A DNA stretch of 64,000 nucleotides from Nitrospira sp. Its GTDB lineage: Bacteria > Nitrospirota > Nitrospiria > Nitrospirales > Nitrospiraceae. The notes under the pieces are model-generated. The model was not told where the DNA came from, did no database searches, and worked only from the letters and a program-made list of their open reading frames with translations. Below are positions 17,744-28,200 of this stretch, piece after piece (the stretch's first letter is position 1; each line of letters begins with the position of its first letter). A program made the translations under genes and the position numbers. The stretch spans positions 3,117,891 through 3,181,890 of the forward strand of contig CP092079.1 in NCBI GenBank assembly GCA_022226955.1, in the 5' to 3' direction.

Positions 17744-17896
17744 GTGCCGGTCAAGCGACGCGTTGCCTGCCCTGCGTCCTTCATAGGAGTTCCTTCTCGC
17801 TCAGATTATGCCGTAGCGCATGGATGTCGCATCCAGAGTGGGATGGGTGTTGCTCTGTGAGCAATGTCGTCTATTGCCGCCAGATGCCGATGATCT

Positions 17897-17925
17897 TTGA
17901 CATTCTTATCCTAGTTCTGTTACCG
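17897..17925 (+). promoter_or_regulatory. Possible promoter of the HTH-PBP regulator
   Basis: A consensus -35 box TTGACA (17897-17902) is followed 17 bases later by TTACCG, a poor -10. It lies just upstream of the ATG at 17936, so any transcript would have a very short leader. No clear Shine-Dalgarno precedes that ATG. Confidence 0.3.
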
Positions 17926-17935
17926 AACCTGCATT

Positions 17936-19120
17936 ATGAGTGAAAAAGGCAAAGCCGAGCCGGCTAGTAATATCGAAAATCGCCTGAAGGCCCTTCGGAC
18001 TGCCCATGGATTGTCTCAGAGCGATCTGGCGCAAATGGCGGGGCTGACTCGCCAGGCGGTGTATGCGATTGAAGCCTCGCGCTATCTGCCAACGACCCCG
18101 GTGGCGCTTCGGCTGGCCAAGTCGCTGCAGTGCCGGGTCGAAGATCTGTTCTCGCTGATTTCCGATGGGGAAGTGATCGAAGGAGAGTTGATCGGGGCGG
18201 CGCCTGTTGCCGATCGGATTCGCGTCAAAGTCGCCAAGGTCGGCGATCGAACGATTGTGCGGCCCGTGTCGGAATTAGGGGATGTCTTGAGCCTGACCGT
18301 TCCGGCCGATGGGCTGCTGCTTGGGCCTGCCGCGGCTCCCCGGCGAGGGGCGCGAAAGGTGAAGGTAGAGTTGCTTCGCGATCACCGGTTTGTGGAGGAT
18401 GAGATCATTGTCGCCGGCTGCGATCCGGCTATTTTTCTTGTCGGTGAGTACGTTCGCCGGCAGAACGAAAAGACTTCCGTCGTGGGATGGACGATGGGGA
18501 GCGCGGCGGCGCTTGAAGCGGTCAAGCGCCGCGAGGTGCATGTCGCGGGGCTGCATGTGCAAGATACGCAATCCGGGGAGTGGAACCTGCCGTACCTTCG
18601 GAAGCATCTGGAAGCTGGTGAGGTGACCATTGTGACCTTCGCCCAATGGGAGGCCGGGCTCATGGTCGCACGCGGAAATCCTAAACGGATTCGAGACGTG
18701 GCCGATCTGGACCGGAAGAATATCGCGATCATGAATCGCGAGCCAGGATCTGGCGCGCGCGAGTTGCTCGACCGTCGATTGCGCGGTGTCGGCCTCACGC
18801 CGAATGACATCAAAGGGTACGATCGCCTCGCCACGTCTCACATTGAAATTGCCCGGCATATCGCCGCGGGGCAGGTGGATGTGGGGATCGGTCTGCGATC
18901 CGTGGCAAAGCTCTATCACCTTGATTTCATCCCGCTTCAGGATGAGCGCTACGATTTGGTCATTCCGACTCAGTTGCTCGCGCAACATCCCACGCTGTCG
19001 ATTTTCTTCGATACGATTGTCAGCCGGGTGTTCCGGTCTGAAATCGAAGCGCTCGGTGGCTACGACACGCGAGAGACCGGCACCATTCGGGAAATGAAAA
19101 AGCTGCGGGCGCGCAACTAG
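17936..19120 (+). CDS. XRE-type HTH regulator fused to a periplasmic-binding-protein-like domain
   Basis: A 394-residue protein. Residues about 14-70 form a Cro/C1 HTH (GLSQSDLAQMAGLTRQAVYA). Residues about 155-385 form a type 2 periplasmic-binding-protein-like domain with no signal peptide (VAGCDPAIFL, HVAGLHVQDT, IMNREPGSGARELLDR). The NREPGSGAR segment resembles the molybdate-binding ModA-like fold seen in molybdopterin-related regulators. Next to two Mop/TOBE genes, it probably senses molybdate, tungstate or a molybdenum cofactor precursor. The regulon cannot be seen here; no ABC transporter genes are adjacent. Confidence 0.82.
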   Translation: MSEKGKAEPASNIENRLKALRTAHGLSQSDLAQMAGLTRQAVYAIEASRYLPTTPVALRLAKSLQCRVEDLFSLISDGEVIEGELIGAAPVADRIRVKVAKVGDRTIVRPVSELGDVLSLTVPADGLLLGPAAAPRRGARKVKVELLRDHRFVEDEIIVAGCDPAIFLVGEYVRRQNEKTSVVGWTMGSAAALEAVKRREVHVAGLHVQDTQSGEWNLPYLRKHLEAGEVTIVTFAQWEAGLMVARGNPKRIRDVADLDRKNIAIMNREPGSGARELLDRRLRGVGLTPNDIKGYDRLATSHIEIARHIAAGQVDVGIGLRSVAKLYHLDFIPLQDERYDLVIPTQLLAQHPTLSIFFDTIVSRVFRSEIEALGGYDTRETGTIREMKKLRARN

Positions 19121-19263
19121 TCTTCAGGCAATCTTCCTTCCCCAAAGCAGAGTCGAGTCTGTGCGAGATCCGTTATCCGGCGGAATCGTCCAGGCTTTGC
19201 CCATGGCAGATTCTAGCGCTCTTGGGGAGGGGTAGGATGGCGGCCTGAGATTGCTCGAGAGCG

Positions 19264-20388
19264 CTACGGATTCCAGCCTGCGAGGAAGAGCATCGCGAAG
19301 AACCCCAGCACATAGGAGACGATCACATGCCAGCCCTCTTTAATCCAGGCGATACCGTTTTTTGCTTGGGGAAAGATGTTGCTGATGGCGACGCCTGCGG
19401 AAGAGCCGAACCACACGAGCGAGCCGCCATATCCGACCGTAAAGGCCAAGACTCCCCAATCGTACCCGCCCTGATAGATCGCGAGCGCGGTGAGAGGAAT
19501 ATTATCGAACACGGCGCTTGCGAAGCCGAGTCCCAAGGTCGATTGCCAGCTTGGGATCGGAAGCTCTTTCACGGGGAGAAAGCTGGCGCAGATGACCAAC
19601 AAGACGAGGAACAAGCTCGCTCTTAACGCATATTGTAATTCGCCCCATGGTGTCGGCCGGATGAGGGCTCCGATCAAGATGCCGGCCCAGAGCCCGAGAG
19701 CTGGGAAGTCGAATGCGATATTGGCTCCGATGGTTCCCAGTACGATCAGGCCGACAATGCACAGGCGCGCGATGTCGAGTTGCTCTTTGCCCAGCACCGT
19801 TTTGACGACCGGCTGATAGGCATGTTGTGCGCGGGAGGCAATGACACCGGAAAATGCAATGGCGGTGCCGGATGCAATAAACGCTTTCAAAAATGTGGCC
19901 GCCGGAATCCCCGCAATCCACATCATGGTCGTTGTGGTGTCTCCGATCACCGAGCCTGCGCCGCCGGCATTCGACGCGGCCACCAGCGCCACGATGAAAC
20001 TCAGGCAGACGTTCCCTTGGTACATTCGTCTTGCAATCACCCCCCCGATGATGGCGCCGGCGATGTTATCGAGAAAGGTCGAGATCACCGCGACGATCAA
20101 TAGGAGGAACAGCCCGGCGGTCCAATCTTTGGGGAGATGGCGGAGAAGCCGTTCTGGCGCGTGCGATTCCTCGAAATGCTTTGAGAGCAGGGCGAAGCCA
20201 AGGAGGAGGCCGAACAGATTGATGAGAAGCCGCGATTCATGGACGAGGTGGGCGGAAATATCAAACCCGACCCAGAGCTTGAACAGCACGAGGGTCATGG
20301 CGCCTATCGCCGCAACTCTGAGCATGCGTTCATGGAAGATCGCGATGCCAAGAAGCATGATTCCAAAAATGATGAACTCGACCGACAT
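19264..20388 (-). CDS. Ion transporter superfamily protein (citrate/Na+:H+ antiporter-like, ArsB/NhaD relatives)
   Basis: A 374-residue membrane protein with about 10-11 hydrophobic segments. Two equivalent motifs, STFLDNIAGAIIGG near residue 100 and AVFDNIPLTALAIY near residue 295, each with Asp-Asn, are typical of inverted-repeat IT-superfamily carriers such as NhaD, ArsB and CitMHS. GGAGSVIGDTTTTMMWIAG near residue 145 fits the family's helical hairpin. It likely moves Na+ or an organic or oxyanion substrate at the inner membrane; the substrate is not decidable from sequence. It is the last backbone gene before the tRNA-derived island border. Confidence 0.75.
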   Translation of the reverse strand: MSVEFIIFGIMLLGIAIFHERMLRVAAIGAMTLVLFKLWVGFDISAHLVHESRLLINLFGLLLGFALLSKHFEESHAPERLLRHLPKDWTAGLFLLLIVAVISTFLDNIAGAIIGGVIARRMYQGNVCLSFIVALVAASNAGGAGSVIGDTTTTMMWIAGIPAATFLKAFIASGTAIAFSGVIASRAQHAYQPVVKTVLGKEQLDIARLCIVGLIVLGTIGANIAFDFPALGLWAGILIGALIRPTPWGELQYALRASLFLVLLVICASFLPVKELPIPSWQSTLGLGFASAVFDNIPLTALAIYQGGYDWGVLAFTVGYGGSLVWFGSSAGVAISNIFPQAKNGIAWIKEGWHVIVSYVLGFFAMLFLAGWNP

Positions 20389-20641
20389 GAGACAAAACCT
20401 AACGATAGTGGGGTGTGGATGTCATGGGACCGGCGGTTGCCTTCCAGTTAATTCTCAGTTTGCCACCGGCTCCGCGATAGGTTTTGGGACATCGCGGATT
20501 TTCCAGAGACGGTTGACGATTAACCTTTCATACGCGAGCGGGCTATGGAAGCGAAGAATGTAAACGGAGGCCGATAGAGGAGCCGGCCGTTTCTCTTGCG
20601 TCCTCGTTTTATGTAATCGACTGTCTGGGGAAGGCGCTTTG
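20389..20641. other. Intergenic region between the last backbone gene and the tRNA fragment
   Basis: No open frame with a recognisable domain. It is the chromosomal flank of the island and would have been the region downstream of the tRNA-Phe gene. Confidence 0.4.
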
Positions 20642-20687
20642 TGGTGCCGAGGGACAGAATCGAACTGTCGACACCAGCCTTTTCAGG
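20642..20687 (-). tRNA. tRNA-Phe 3' half (partial; tRNA-derived attachment-site scar)
   Basis: Read on the minus strand the stretch begins with a CTGAAAA anticodon loop (GAA, Phe), then GGCTG (3' strand of the anticodon stem), a GTGTC variable loop, a T-arm GACAG-TTCGATT-CTGTC, the acceptor strand CCTCGGC, discriminator A, and encoded CCA. The 5' half is absent: bases just beyond 20687 do not pair with the anticodon stem, and no GCCGAGG 5' end, D-arm or cloverleaf follows. A tRNA fragment running from the anticodon loop to CCA is the classic product of tyrosine-recombinase integration into a tRNA gene. Confidence 0.85.
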
Positions 20688-21648
20688 ACGTGGCTGTTGG
20701 CTCTAACGAACTGAATCTGTTTGTAATTTTCTGTAGTGATGAGCGTGGGCACCTGGATGGACAACTTAATGCGACTAGGAAAAGTCTGCCGCCACATTTG
20801 GCAGTGACATCACGGAGGCGAATGCCACTTCCGTATGATGGGATACTTGCATGATGAACTTGCCGGTCATCCATCCGTGGTTCGGTGGCCAAATTCAAGT
20901 TTGGCGTGCCCGAACTGACGTCCCGAATTCAGCGAACAGTGTGAATGGAAGGTAACTCGCTCGGTAGGTGGGAATCGGCTATTACCTTGCCGTCGATGAC
21001 ATCAGCGTGCTCTTCGTGGGGTAGACGGCGTTTTTGACCGTCCTGGTGGTGATCTATTCCTGGGACACGATGAGATGTGGCGCGTTCCGCCCTCAGCCAA
21101 GCCGACATTATTTCCCTGCGTCGAGCCAGGGGATAAGTATTTAAGAACTGGCGCGAGGGTGATCGTCGATGGCCAGGGTCCGAGTATGGTCTTGCTCGGG
21201 TAGGGTCTTGTGGTGCCCTATAATGGTGGGTTCAAGAGTATTGAGTGGTGTCAGGATACCGTGGGCCATTCGCATACCAAACCCCCTGGTGGAGCATCAG
21301 TTGCGAGGAATCGATCTCCTACTGTCTCATGCGCCGCATTTCTGTAGTTCCAGAACGTCGGTTAATTAAGCCAGACCTTCCCAAGCGGCGCGACAGGCTC
21401 AAACGCCCGGGATGGCACTGTAGGCAGTGTGGGAGAAACTTCACTCGAGATTACTTCGACGACTTCACTCAGTCCGAACAGTTCGGATTGAGATTTTCAG
21501 AAAGTGGGCAGCCGCCATCTCTGTGTTAAAAGGATGCAAAATCTTCGCGTCCCCTATACCGCTACATGACATGATCGCGTTTCGATAGTAATGCATTCGA
21601 GCTTGAATCACGCTTTTCTGCGTCCCGACTGCGGATAGATGTCCCAAA
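20688..21648. other. Left-end island DNA without a supported gene
   Basis: About 960 bases between the tRNA scar and the end of the Tc operon. Only short frames occur. One (about 21245-21529, plus) contains a CRQCGRNF segment that might be a zinc-knuckle remnant of a transposase, but there is no start, context or length to support a gene. It reads like decayed mobile DNA. Confidence 0.45.
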
Positions 21649-24600
21649 CTACTGTTTTGCCCACTGCACAGCGACCCATAGGTCCCGTAGGGCGTTGTCA
21701 GTGAACTCGAACTTGTGCTCGACGAGAGTAGCTGCAGGAAGTTCTTTCTCATCCACCGCCCCCGATACCAGAAGATCAGTGGCACCACCCGTGAGCGGGA
21801 ACTCCTTGTTCGTTCCCGCTGCTAGACGTGCCTGGAGTGGCGCGCCTGGCGCCCCGTCGCTTCGGCGTGCCCACAGTTGCATGGCCTTCATCGGACCCAA
21901 GCGGTCCTTGCTCCAGAGCGGGAAGTGTTCCTTGTGCAGTGACAGACTGAGCGCGAACTTGCCATTGGCCCGGGCGGGGGCCCCGAGAAACTTCGCCCAT
22001 TCGGCAGGGAATTCTTCGCGCATCGAGAACAATCGCACCGAGCCGAATGCGGAGCCGGCGTCAATACGAGTCTTCAGCGCCTCCATCGCGGCGTCGCGTA
22101 ATGGCTTGCCGCCTTCACGGGCTGTAAAACGCACATGCAAGACGACGTCGGCAATTGTGGCGTAATCAGAGGACTGGGGATCTTTTTTGCGCGGATCGGC
22201 CGGCAACCTCACCTGCCACGTGCTGATGGCCCCGCTGTACTCAAAAGGCAGATAGCGCTCGTCACGAAGGTTGGTCTCGAACAATCCGCTGTCGTTCTGC
22301 GCCGAGCTGGTGACGATGGATTGTACGCTACCCAGGTGGTCGCTAAAACGGGGGTCGGTGGTATCGGCTCGCTCATATCCATCGCCCACTAAAGACGATA
22401 CGCGCGTAGAGCTACGAAGCAACGTCAGTGTGCAAGCGAGGCTGGCGTAGGGCCCACTCACGCAAGGAATGCTCAGCGAAACCGATTTCAGGCGCCGGAA
22501 GTAGTGCCCGGGTCCATCCAGATCAAATAGCGATTCAGGCAATTGGATTGTGCATGAGCCCGTGCTGCGCAGCTCGACCAGGGCGCGTGGGTCCAGTTGC
22601 AGCAGGCTCACATGCTTGGTCAGTTCGTACTCGCGCTGGTTCTGCTCATGGTAGGCCATCTCCATGCGCTTGATGTCCAGCAGCAGGCGCTCGCCGGCCA
22701 GCAGCCCCTCTTTGCCGGCCTGGTAATCGAACTTCAGATAACTCAGGCCGGGTTGGCCGAGTTCATGCTGAAGCGCCCGCTCAGCCTTTCGCGCAACGTC
22801 GAAGGCAAACTGGAAAGCACGTGCGTGCAAGCCCTTGAGCTCTCGCTTCATCCAGGCATACAAGGTCTTGTTGGTCTTCTTGCCATCGCTGTTCACCCCC
22901 TCGCCATTGAGGAAGCGTTCGATCTCGTCGGCATGCTCCATCTGCTTGCGGTGGTTGCGCAGTTCCATCTCTGCAACGGCCTCGCGGATCTGCGCGGCAC
23001 GGATCTGCTTAAAGACCTGATTGATCTCGCCGACGGCGAGGTTGCTCTGGAATGCCCAGTCCTGCTCACGGCGGCTATAGCCGCCGATACGGGCAGCCTT
23101 TCCAGCCTCATATGAGTTCCGTCCCGCGGAAGATGTCGCTCCATCAGCCGCCATAGACAGTTGGGTCGAAAGAGCACGCCCACCAAACTGAATGGCCGCA
23201 CCAACACCCATCGGTTGAGCCTGAGCCCCAAGCTCGGGTATCAAGCTCAAGAATTTCGCAATCATGCTGAGCGAAGCGCCCTCTTCCTGTAACGATTGGG
23301 CTGTCTTCAGGCGAATCAATTCCTCACTCTCGTAGCTGCTGATGAATCGTCCACCGGCCTCACCAAATTTCTGGACAATGTCTATCTTCAAGTCACGAAC
23401 AGACAGCAGGGGCTCCTGCGTCACCAGACGGAGCTTCTCCAGGCTCTCTCGATCCAACTCCTCTAGCATCGGCAGCGACTTGGTGAGGTCCTCGGCCTTT
23501 GCACCTAGTTGCTGTTCGTAGTAGCTATAGCGCTGCACGGCCAGTGCCAACGACTGCACGAGGCCCTCCTTCGCCTTGACGGCTTCCTGCCACTGGGCGT
23601 ACCGCACCTGCTCCACCATTTTCATCAGCACCTGCTCGTGCCGCGCACGCAGCAGTGCCAACGCTTCGCCTTCCTCCTTTTCCATTGCTGAGAGCTGCCC
23701 ATTGCCGATAGCCATGACTTGCTGCGCTAGCTCTGTGGCCTTCTGCAGCAGGACCGCGCATCGCACCAGGGGGAGTGGCTGGTTTACCCCATTGACGATG
23801 GCTCCCACGTCCAATCCAGACGCCGCAGCACGAGCCAACAAGGCAGGATCGACTGGAGGCTCGAACAAGGCGAGTTGTCGGAACACCCCCTGCAGATTCA
23901 GGCTGTTGCGGATCTTGAACAACCGATCTGCGACCGTGTCCCAATAGGCCAGCAGCTTGTCGTTGCGCGGCACGCAGAAATACAGCGCCTGGCCCATGCT
24001 GCGGAGTGAGGCGACGCCCTCACTGCTGTTGGGCCCAAGCGAAGGCATCGTGGGCAGCAGGTCGAATGGCAATTCAGGTTCTAGATCGCGCAAGACCGAC
24101 CCGAATAGCTTGAGATCGCTGCGCAAACTGTTGTACGTCTGCGGCGTTACCGAGCCCTTGCGCGGCACGGCCTGCGGGCGCGGGCCAAGGATGTTGGCCG
24201 CCAGCACGTACAACATCATCGCCTCGTCGATCGCCTCGCCCGTGTCCTGGCGGAACAGCGAGTCACCCCAATCGATCAGGTTGTCCAGGTAGGCCATCAC
24301 CGTCTTGACCGTGTAGGCCTGCTGGCGCTGCCGCGCCACGGCATGGGGCCGGAACGGCATGTTCATCCAGTCCTCAATACTGCGCCGTGTGGCGTCTGCA
24401 ATGGTGACATCACCCCTTGCACCCTTCGCGAGGTTGATCAGGAGTTGTTCGACCGAGTGGGTCTCCAGGCTCAGGAACGGCAAAACCTTCCAGAAGCGCT
24501 CGGGGGCCGGACCATCGCTGTTATCGGTGGGGTCGAACAGGATATGAAGCCAGCGCTGCGCCTCGACGAAACGCCCGTTCTTACTGAGATGCATGGCCAG

Positions 24601-25239
24601 GGTCAGCGGCACATGAAAGAACAACTCCCAATTGTAGACTGAATAGGCACCGTGTGGGCTGAAATCCAACTCCTTGACCGGATACGGCGTCTTAACCTTG
24701 TCTGTTGGCTGATACGAACTGGCGCTGAAGATCTCCTCGAATAGCGCCGGGCGCGGCACGCCATCGACAAGCGTGGCGTCAGTGTCGACAGTAAGTTTCG
24801 TCAGTTGGCCGCTGGCCGCGCGGAGCCGCGTCCCGTTGGGCAAGGTGACGGTGGTATCGGCCGCTGGTGCGGGCTTGACGATCGATCCATCACTTAGCCT
24901 CAACAGGTGGCGTCCGGCGAAGCGCAATACGGCACCACTGGACTTTACCGTCAAGGTGTTCTCGGGCAGAAGGAAGGCGAGCTTACCGGCCAATTCCACT
25001 CGCACGACGAATTCGGTGTCCAGAGCCTGAAGGCCAGCCGTTCCCTGGCGGAGCAAGCGTTGCATCATAGTCTGTACATAGGGATGCTGGTGCAGAGAAA
25101 AGTGGTATGAAAGCTCGCGCTCGCGGCGGAAGTAGCGGCGCGTCTCACGCGTCTCGATGATGCGGGATCTCACATATGCAATTTCTGAATGGGCTTGGCC
25201 ATGGAACGCGTCGTCCCGAAGAAGGTTTTTAGGGTTCAT
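21649..25239 (-). CDS. Tc toxin A component, C-terminal chain (channel and TcB-binding part)
   Basis: A 1,196-residue protein. I chose the ATG at 25239 because AAAGGAG sits 9 bases upstream. It corresponds to the C-terminal part of large TcA proteins: a region with HGAYSVYNWELFFHVPLT and RWLHILFDPTD near residues 190-240, then long helices (about 490-720 and 780-860) of the pore-forming channel, and a C-terminal beta-rich TcB-binding domain with SLFDLDGPGHYFRRLKSVSL and PCVSGPYASLACTL, which is strongly diagnostic of TcA. It lies 19 bases downstream of the N-terminal TcA chain, so the two chains probably assemble into one pentameric TcA as in split TcaA/TcaB- or YenA1/A2-type systems. Confidence 0.93.
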   Translation of the reverse strand: MNPKNLLRDDAFHGQAHSEIAYVRSRIIETRETRRYFRRERELSYHFSLHQHPYVQTMMQRLLRQGTAGLQALDTEFVVRVELAGKLAFLLPENTLTVKSSGAVLRFAGRHLLRLSDGSIVKPAPAADTTVTLPNGTRLRAASGQLTKLTVDTDATLVDGVPRPALFEEIFSASSYQPTDKVKTPYPVKELDFSPHGAYSVYNWELFFHVPLTLAMHLSKNGRFVEAQRWLHILFDPTDNSDGPAPERFWKVLPFLSLETHSVEQLLINLAKGARGDVTIADATRRSIEDWMNMPFRPHAVARQRQQAYTVKTVMAYLDNLIDWGDSLFRQDTGEAIDEAMMLYVLAANILGPRPQAVPRKGSVTPQTYNSLRSDLKLFGSVLRDLEPELPFDLLPTMPSLGPNSSEGVASLRSMGQALYFCVPRNDKLLAYWDTVADRLFKIRNSLNLQGVFRQLALFEPPVDPALLARAAASGLDVGAIVNGVNQPLPLVRCAVLLQKATELAQQVMAIGNGQLSAMEKEEGEALALLRARHEQVLMKMVEQVRYAQWQEAVKAKEGLVQSLALAVQRYSYYEQQLGAKAEDLTKSLPMLEELDRESLEKLRLVTQEPLLSVRDLKIDIVQKFGEAGGRFISSYESEELIRLKTAQSLQEEGASLSMIAKFLSLIPELGAQAQPMGVGAAIQFGGRALSTQLSMAADGATSSAGRNSYEAGKAARIGGYSRREQDWAFQSNLAVGEINQVFKQIRAAQIREAVAEMELRNHRKQMEHADEIERFLNGEGVNSDGKKTNKTLYAWMKRELKGLHARAFQFAFDVARKAERALQHELGQPGLSYLKFDYQAGKEGLLAGERLLLDIKRMEMAYHEQNQREYELTKHVSLLQLDPRALVELRSTGSCTIQLPESLFDLDGPGHYFRRLKSVSLSIPCVSGPYASLACTLTLLRSSTRVSSLVGDGYERADTTDPRFSDHLGSVQSIVTSSAQNDSGLFETNLRDERYLPFEYSGAISTWQVRLPADPRKKDPQSSDYATIADVVLHVRFTAREGGKPLRDAAMEALKTRIDAGSAFGSVRLFSMREEFPAEWAKFLGAPARANGKFALSLSLHKEHFPLWSKDRLGPMKAMQLWARRSDGAPGAPLQARLAAGTNKEFPLTGGATDLLVSGAVDEKELPAATLVEHKFEFTDNALRDLWVAVQWAKQ

Positions 25240-25258
25240 AGCGGTGATCTCCTTTGAT

Positions 25259-28200
25259 TCAGCGTCTGCCAGGGATGGCAACCGATGGGCCAGACCCGGT
25301 TCGCATCGGCTGCCGCGAGAGAGTATCGCGAAGCTGGATATTCAGCCCGCTCTTACCCAGCATCACGACTTGGGTCCTGTCCAGCATCGGCTGTGACTGC
25401 GCCAGTTCGGTCTCGCTCACCACAACAAGTTCCACCTGGTTGATACCGGTCTCACTCGCCGGATCAAGTTGGAGCGCACCGCCAAGCCTTGGCCGGTTCG
25501 GTCCCGCGCCGCCGCGATCCATTAGTTTCACACCCAGTTGCCCCGTATTGCCCAGCACCGTATTCTGATCGAACGTGAGGAGAACCTTCGGATTCACCAG
25601 CCAGTCCAACTCAGGCATCGGGTCGCCCGGTGTCTTGGGCATGGCGAATGGCGCCTCCTCGATCGGCGGTACCGGCAACGGCCATTTTGTTTGGAATTGC
25701 GGTACGATCTTTACCTTGCCGTAGGGGTTGAGTTCGCGGATGCCGGTGCCATCGGCCACGGTAGTACGTGTCACCCAGGTCTCCACGTCCTCCAACAGGG
25801 TTTCACGAACTTCCGGCTGCACGAAGAAGGTGTGCCTATTGTCCTGGTAGAAAAAGGGCTGGATTAGGCTGGCAAGTTCGATCAAGCCACTATCTAGCGC
25901 AGCCTTGGCGGCAACCGGATCCGAAGCGGACTTCACCTCATCCAGTGAAATACCTAGCGCGGCCAAGGCATTATTGCAGGCGAGTACGGTGTTAGCTGGA
26001 ACCTGTTGCAGGATTGGTTCGGTGGGAACATCCGCTGCCTTCGTGGCGTCCGTGCTCTTCTGTTTCGTGTACTGGACGTTGAGCGCGCCCGCCGCCCCGG
26101 TTTGACGGGTAGCTTGCACGGTACTGGCACTGACGATGACGTGCTGCGGTGGGGTGCCGAGGGTGCCTGGCTCCGGCGCCGCGTTGCGTCCGGCCAGGTA
26201 GAAAGCGTGGTCGAAGCCACTCAGGTGAACGAAAACACCGCCCTCCACACCATCATCGCTGAACTCCTTACTCACGTGGATAAAGGCCTCGCGCGGATGG
26301 AACGTCGCAGGCTGCGTCTTCGATATTACGGGCGCCAAGCCACCCGACTCGGCAGTGGTCCAGGCGCCGGACTGGTATTGCGCCCAATGCAGTTGCAACT
26401 CCACCACTTTGTTCGCACTCAGGCTGCCGAGGCCAGTCATCAAGCTTCCAAGAGAGGCCTCGGCAATAGTGGCACCGGAAGTCGTAGGATCCATCGAAGG
26501 TGCCGGGTCGGCCTTCTCCAGAAACGTCACCCAGAACAGGAAGAGTCGTTCGCGCCAGACCACTGGCGCAAGGTGATCACCCTGCACAGTCACGGGTACC
26601 GGCTCCCAGGTTGTCCAACTGCCATTTTGGCAGCGACGATAGAAATACTCGTGTGGCTCACCGTAGGTGCGGCCGAACACATGCAGCACACGCTGGGACG
26701 CGTCGGCGTGGTCTTCCAGATGCATGGCTACCAGATCCAGCCGTGCGATTTTGTCCAGTTGGCGCACGTACGCCAGAAAGGCGTCTTCGACAAGATCGTT
26801 GGATACATCGCCCTGGAGCAAGGCACCTTCCAGCGCCTCGAACAAGGGCGTCTTATCATCGCGAAACTCGGGCTCGAGCACATTCTCAGGAAACAGCCAG
26901 AGCTTGCGATTGCCGGCCCAGACCGGATTGTGTCGCAACCATTGCCAGCGCTTGGCATCCAGCACAGAAGGATGCACCTGTGGCTCCAGGTTGAGGAAGC
27001 AGCGCTGCACGAACAACTGCACCGAGGCGATGGCTAAACGTACGCGCGATGTCTGCACCACGGGTTCCATGCCGGGGTCGATGAGGAAGTGTTCGTACAA
27101 CTGCTCCAACCGCTCGTAGGTGAGCTTGTGAAGAGCATACGCGACCAGCGCGTCACGCTGGCGCTGGCGCAGGCGGTCGAAGATGGGTTGCGCGACGCGA
27201 GGCCAGTTCTGCTCGCCAGCGCGAGCCTTGATGGCATCCTGCAGGCCGCGAGCGATCTCCGCCCGGCGGGACTCGGCCACGCCGGGTTTCAGCAGGTCTG
27301 TACAAGACGCCATGGTTGCCACGGCAACGCCGAAACGATCAACGAGGCGCAGCGCATCCCACAGCCGACGCACCGCAGAGTCCGCGGAAAAGGAGGGGGC
27401 GGCCCACAACGTCTCTGCCACAGCTTGAACATTGGCCTCGCTGCAGCCAGTCAGCCTTGCCAAGCGTGGATAGACTTCTCGTGTCAGTCTGTCTGTAGCG
27501 CCCAAGGCGTTGGCCTCAAACACAGCGACCAGATCATTTCCGGTGAGACGCAGATCGCGCTTGAGCCGGCTGAATTCCAGGAGGCGCCGAAAACCGGCAA
27601 ACCGTTGTACGGCCGCCGCAGTTTCAGAGGCGCCATCATTCACCCTGCTCGTAGGCCAGGTGCTGAGGTTCAGGGTGCCGAAGTCTGCAGCATGTGTGCT
27701 GAAGTGGCGCAGTTCCACGTCATCGAGGCCAAGCGTGCGCATCAGCAGGAGCAGCTTATCGAGCAACGCCACAGCGTGAGCTGCAGCGCGCAGGCCATCT
27801 GCCGGGCGCAACGTCAGCTGCGACAGCATGTCTTTAGGGAAGCTCTCGCCCTGCACCAGGAGCCGGGCATGGCCACCGCCCAGCACACCCAAGCGCAGTT
27901 CAAAGCGATAGGGAACGCCGGCCTTGAGGTCGAGGAACTGATCCAGCTTCGCACCAGGTGCACCCTTAGTGCCCACGATCAAAACAGCATCGGTACGGTG
28001 AGGAAAGCGCAACTCGGCAGTGGCGTTCGCTTGGTCCAATTCGACGTAGAACCGCCACGCCCCGTTGGCCGGCACCTCCAGGCTGCCCTCGATCAGTAGT
28101 CCTGTGGTACCGGAAGGTGCAGACGGCATAGTTGCGGTATCAGCTTGCTTAGTAGTCTGGCTGCCAAGCACTCGGCCGTCGGCCGCAAAATAGCGCACCG

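Noticed and set aside
20642..20730. A complete tRNA gene
   Set aside because: Only the 3' half folds; no D-arm or 5' acceptor strand is found upstream on the minus strand, so it is an integration scar and not a functional tRNA.
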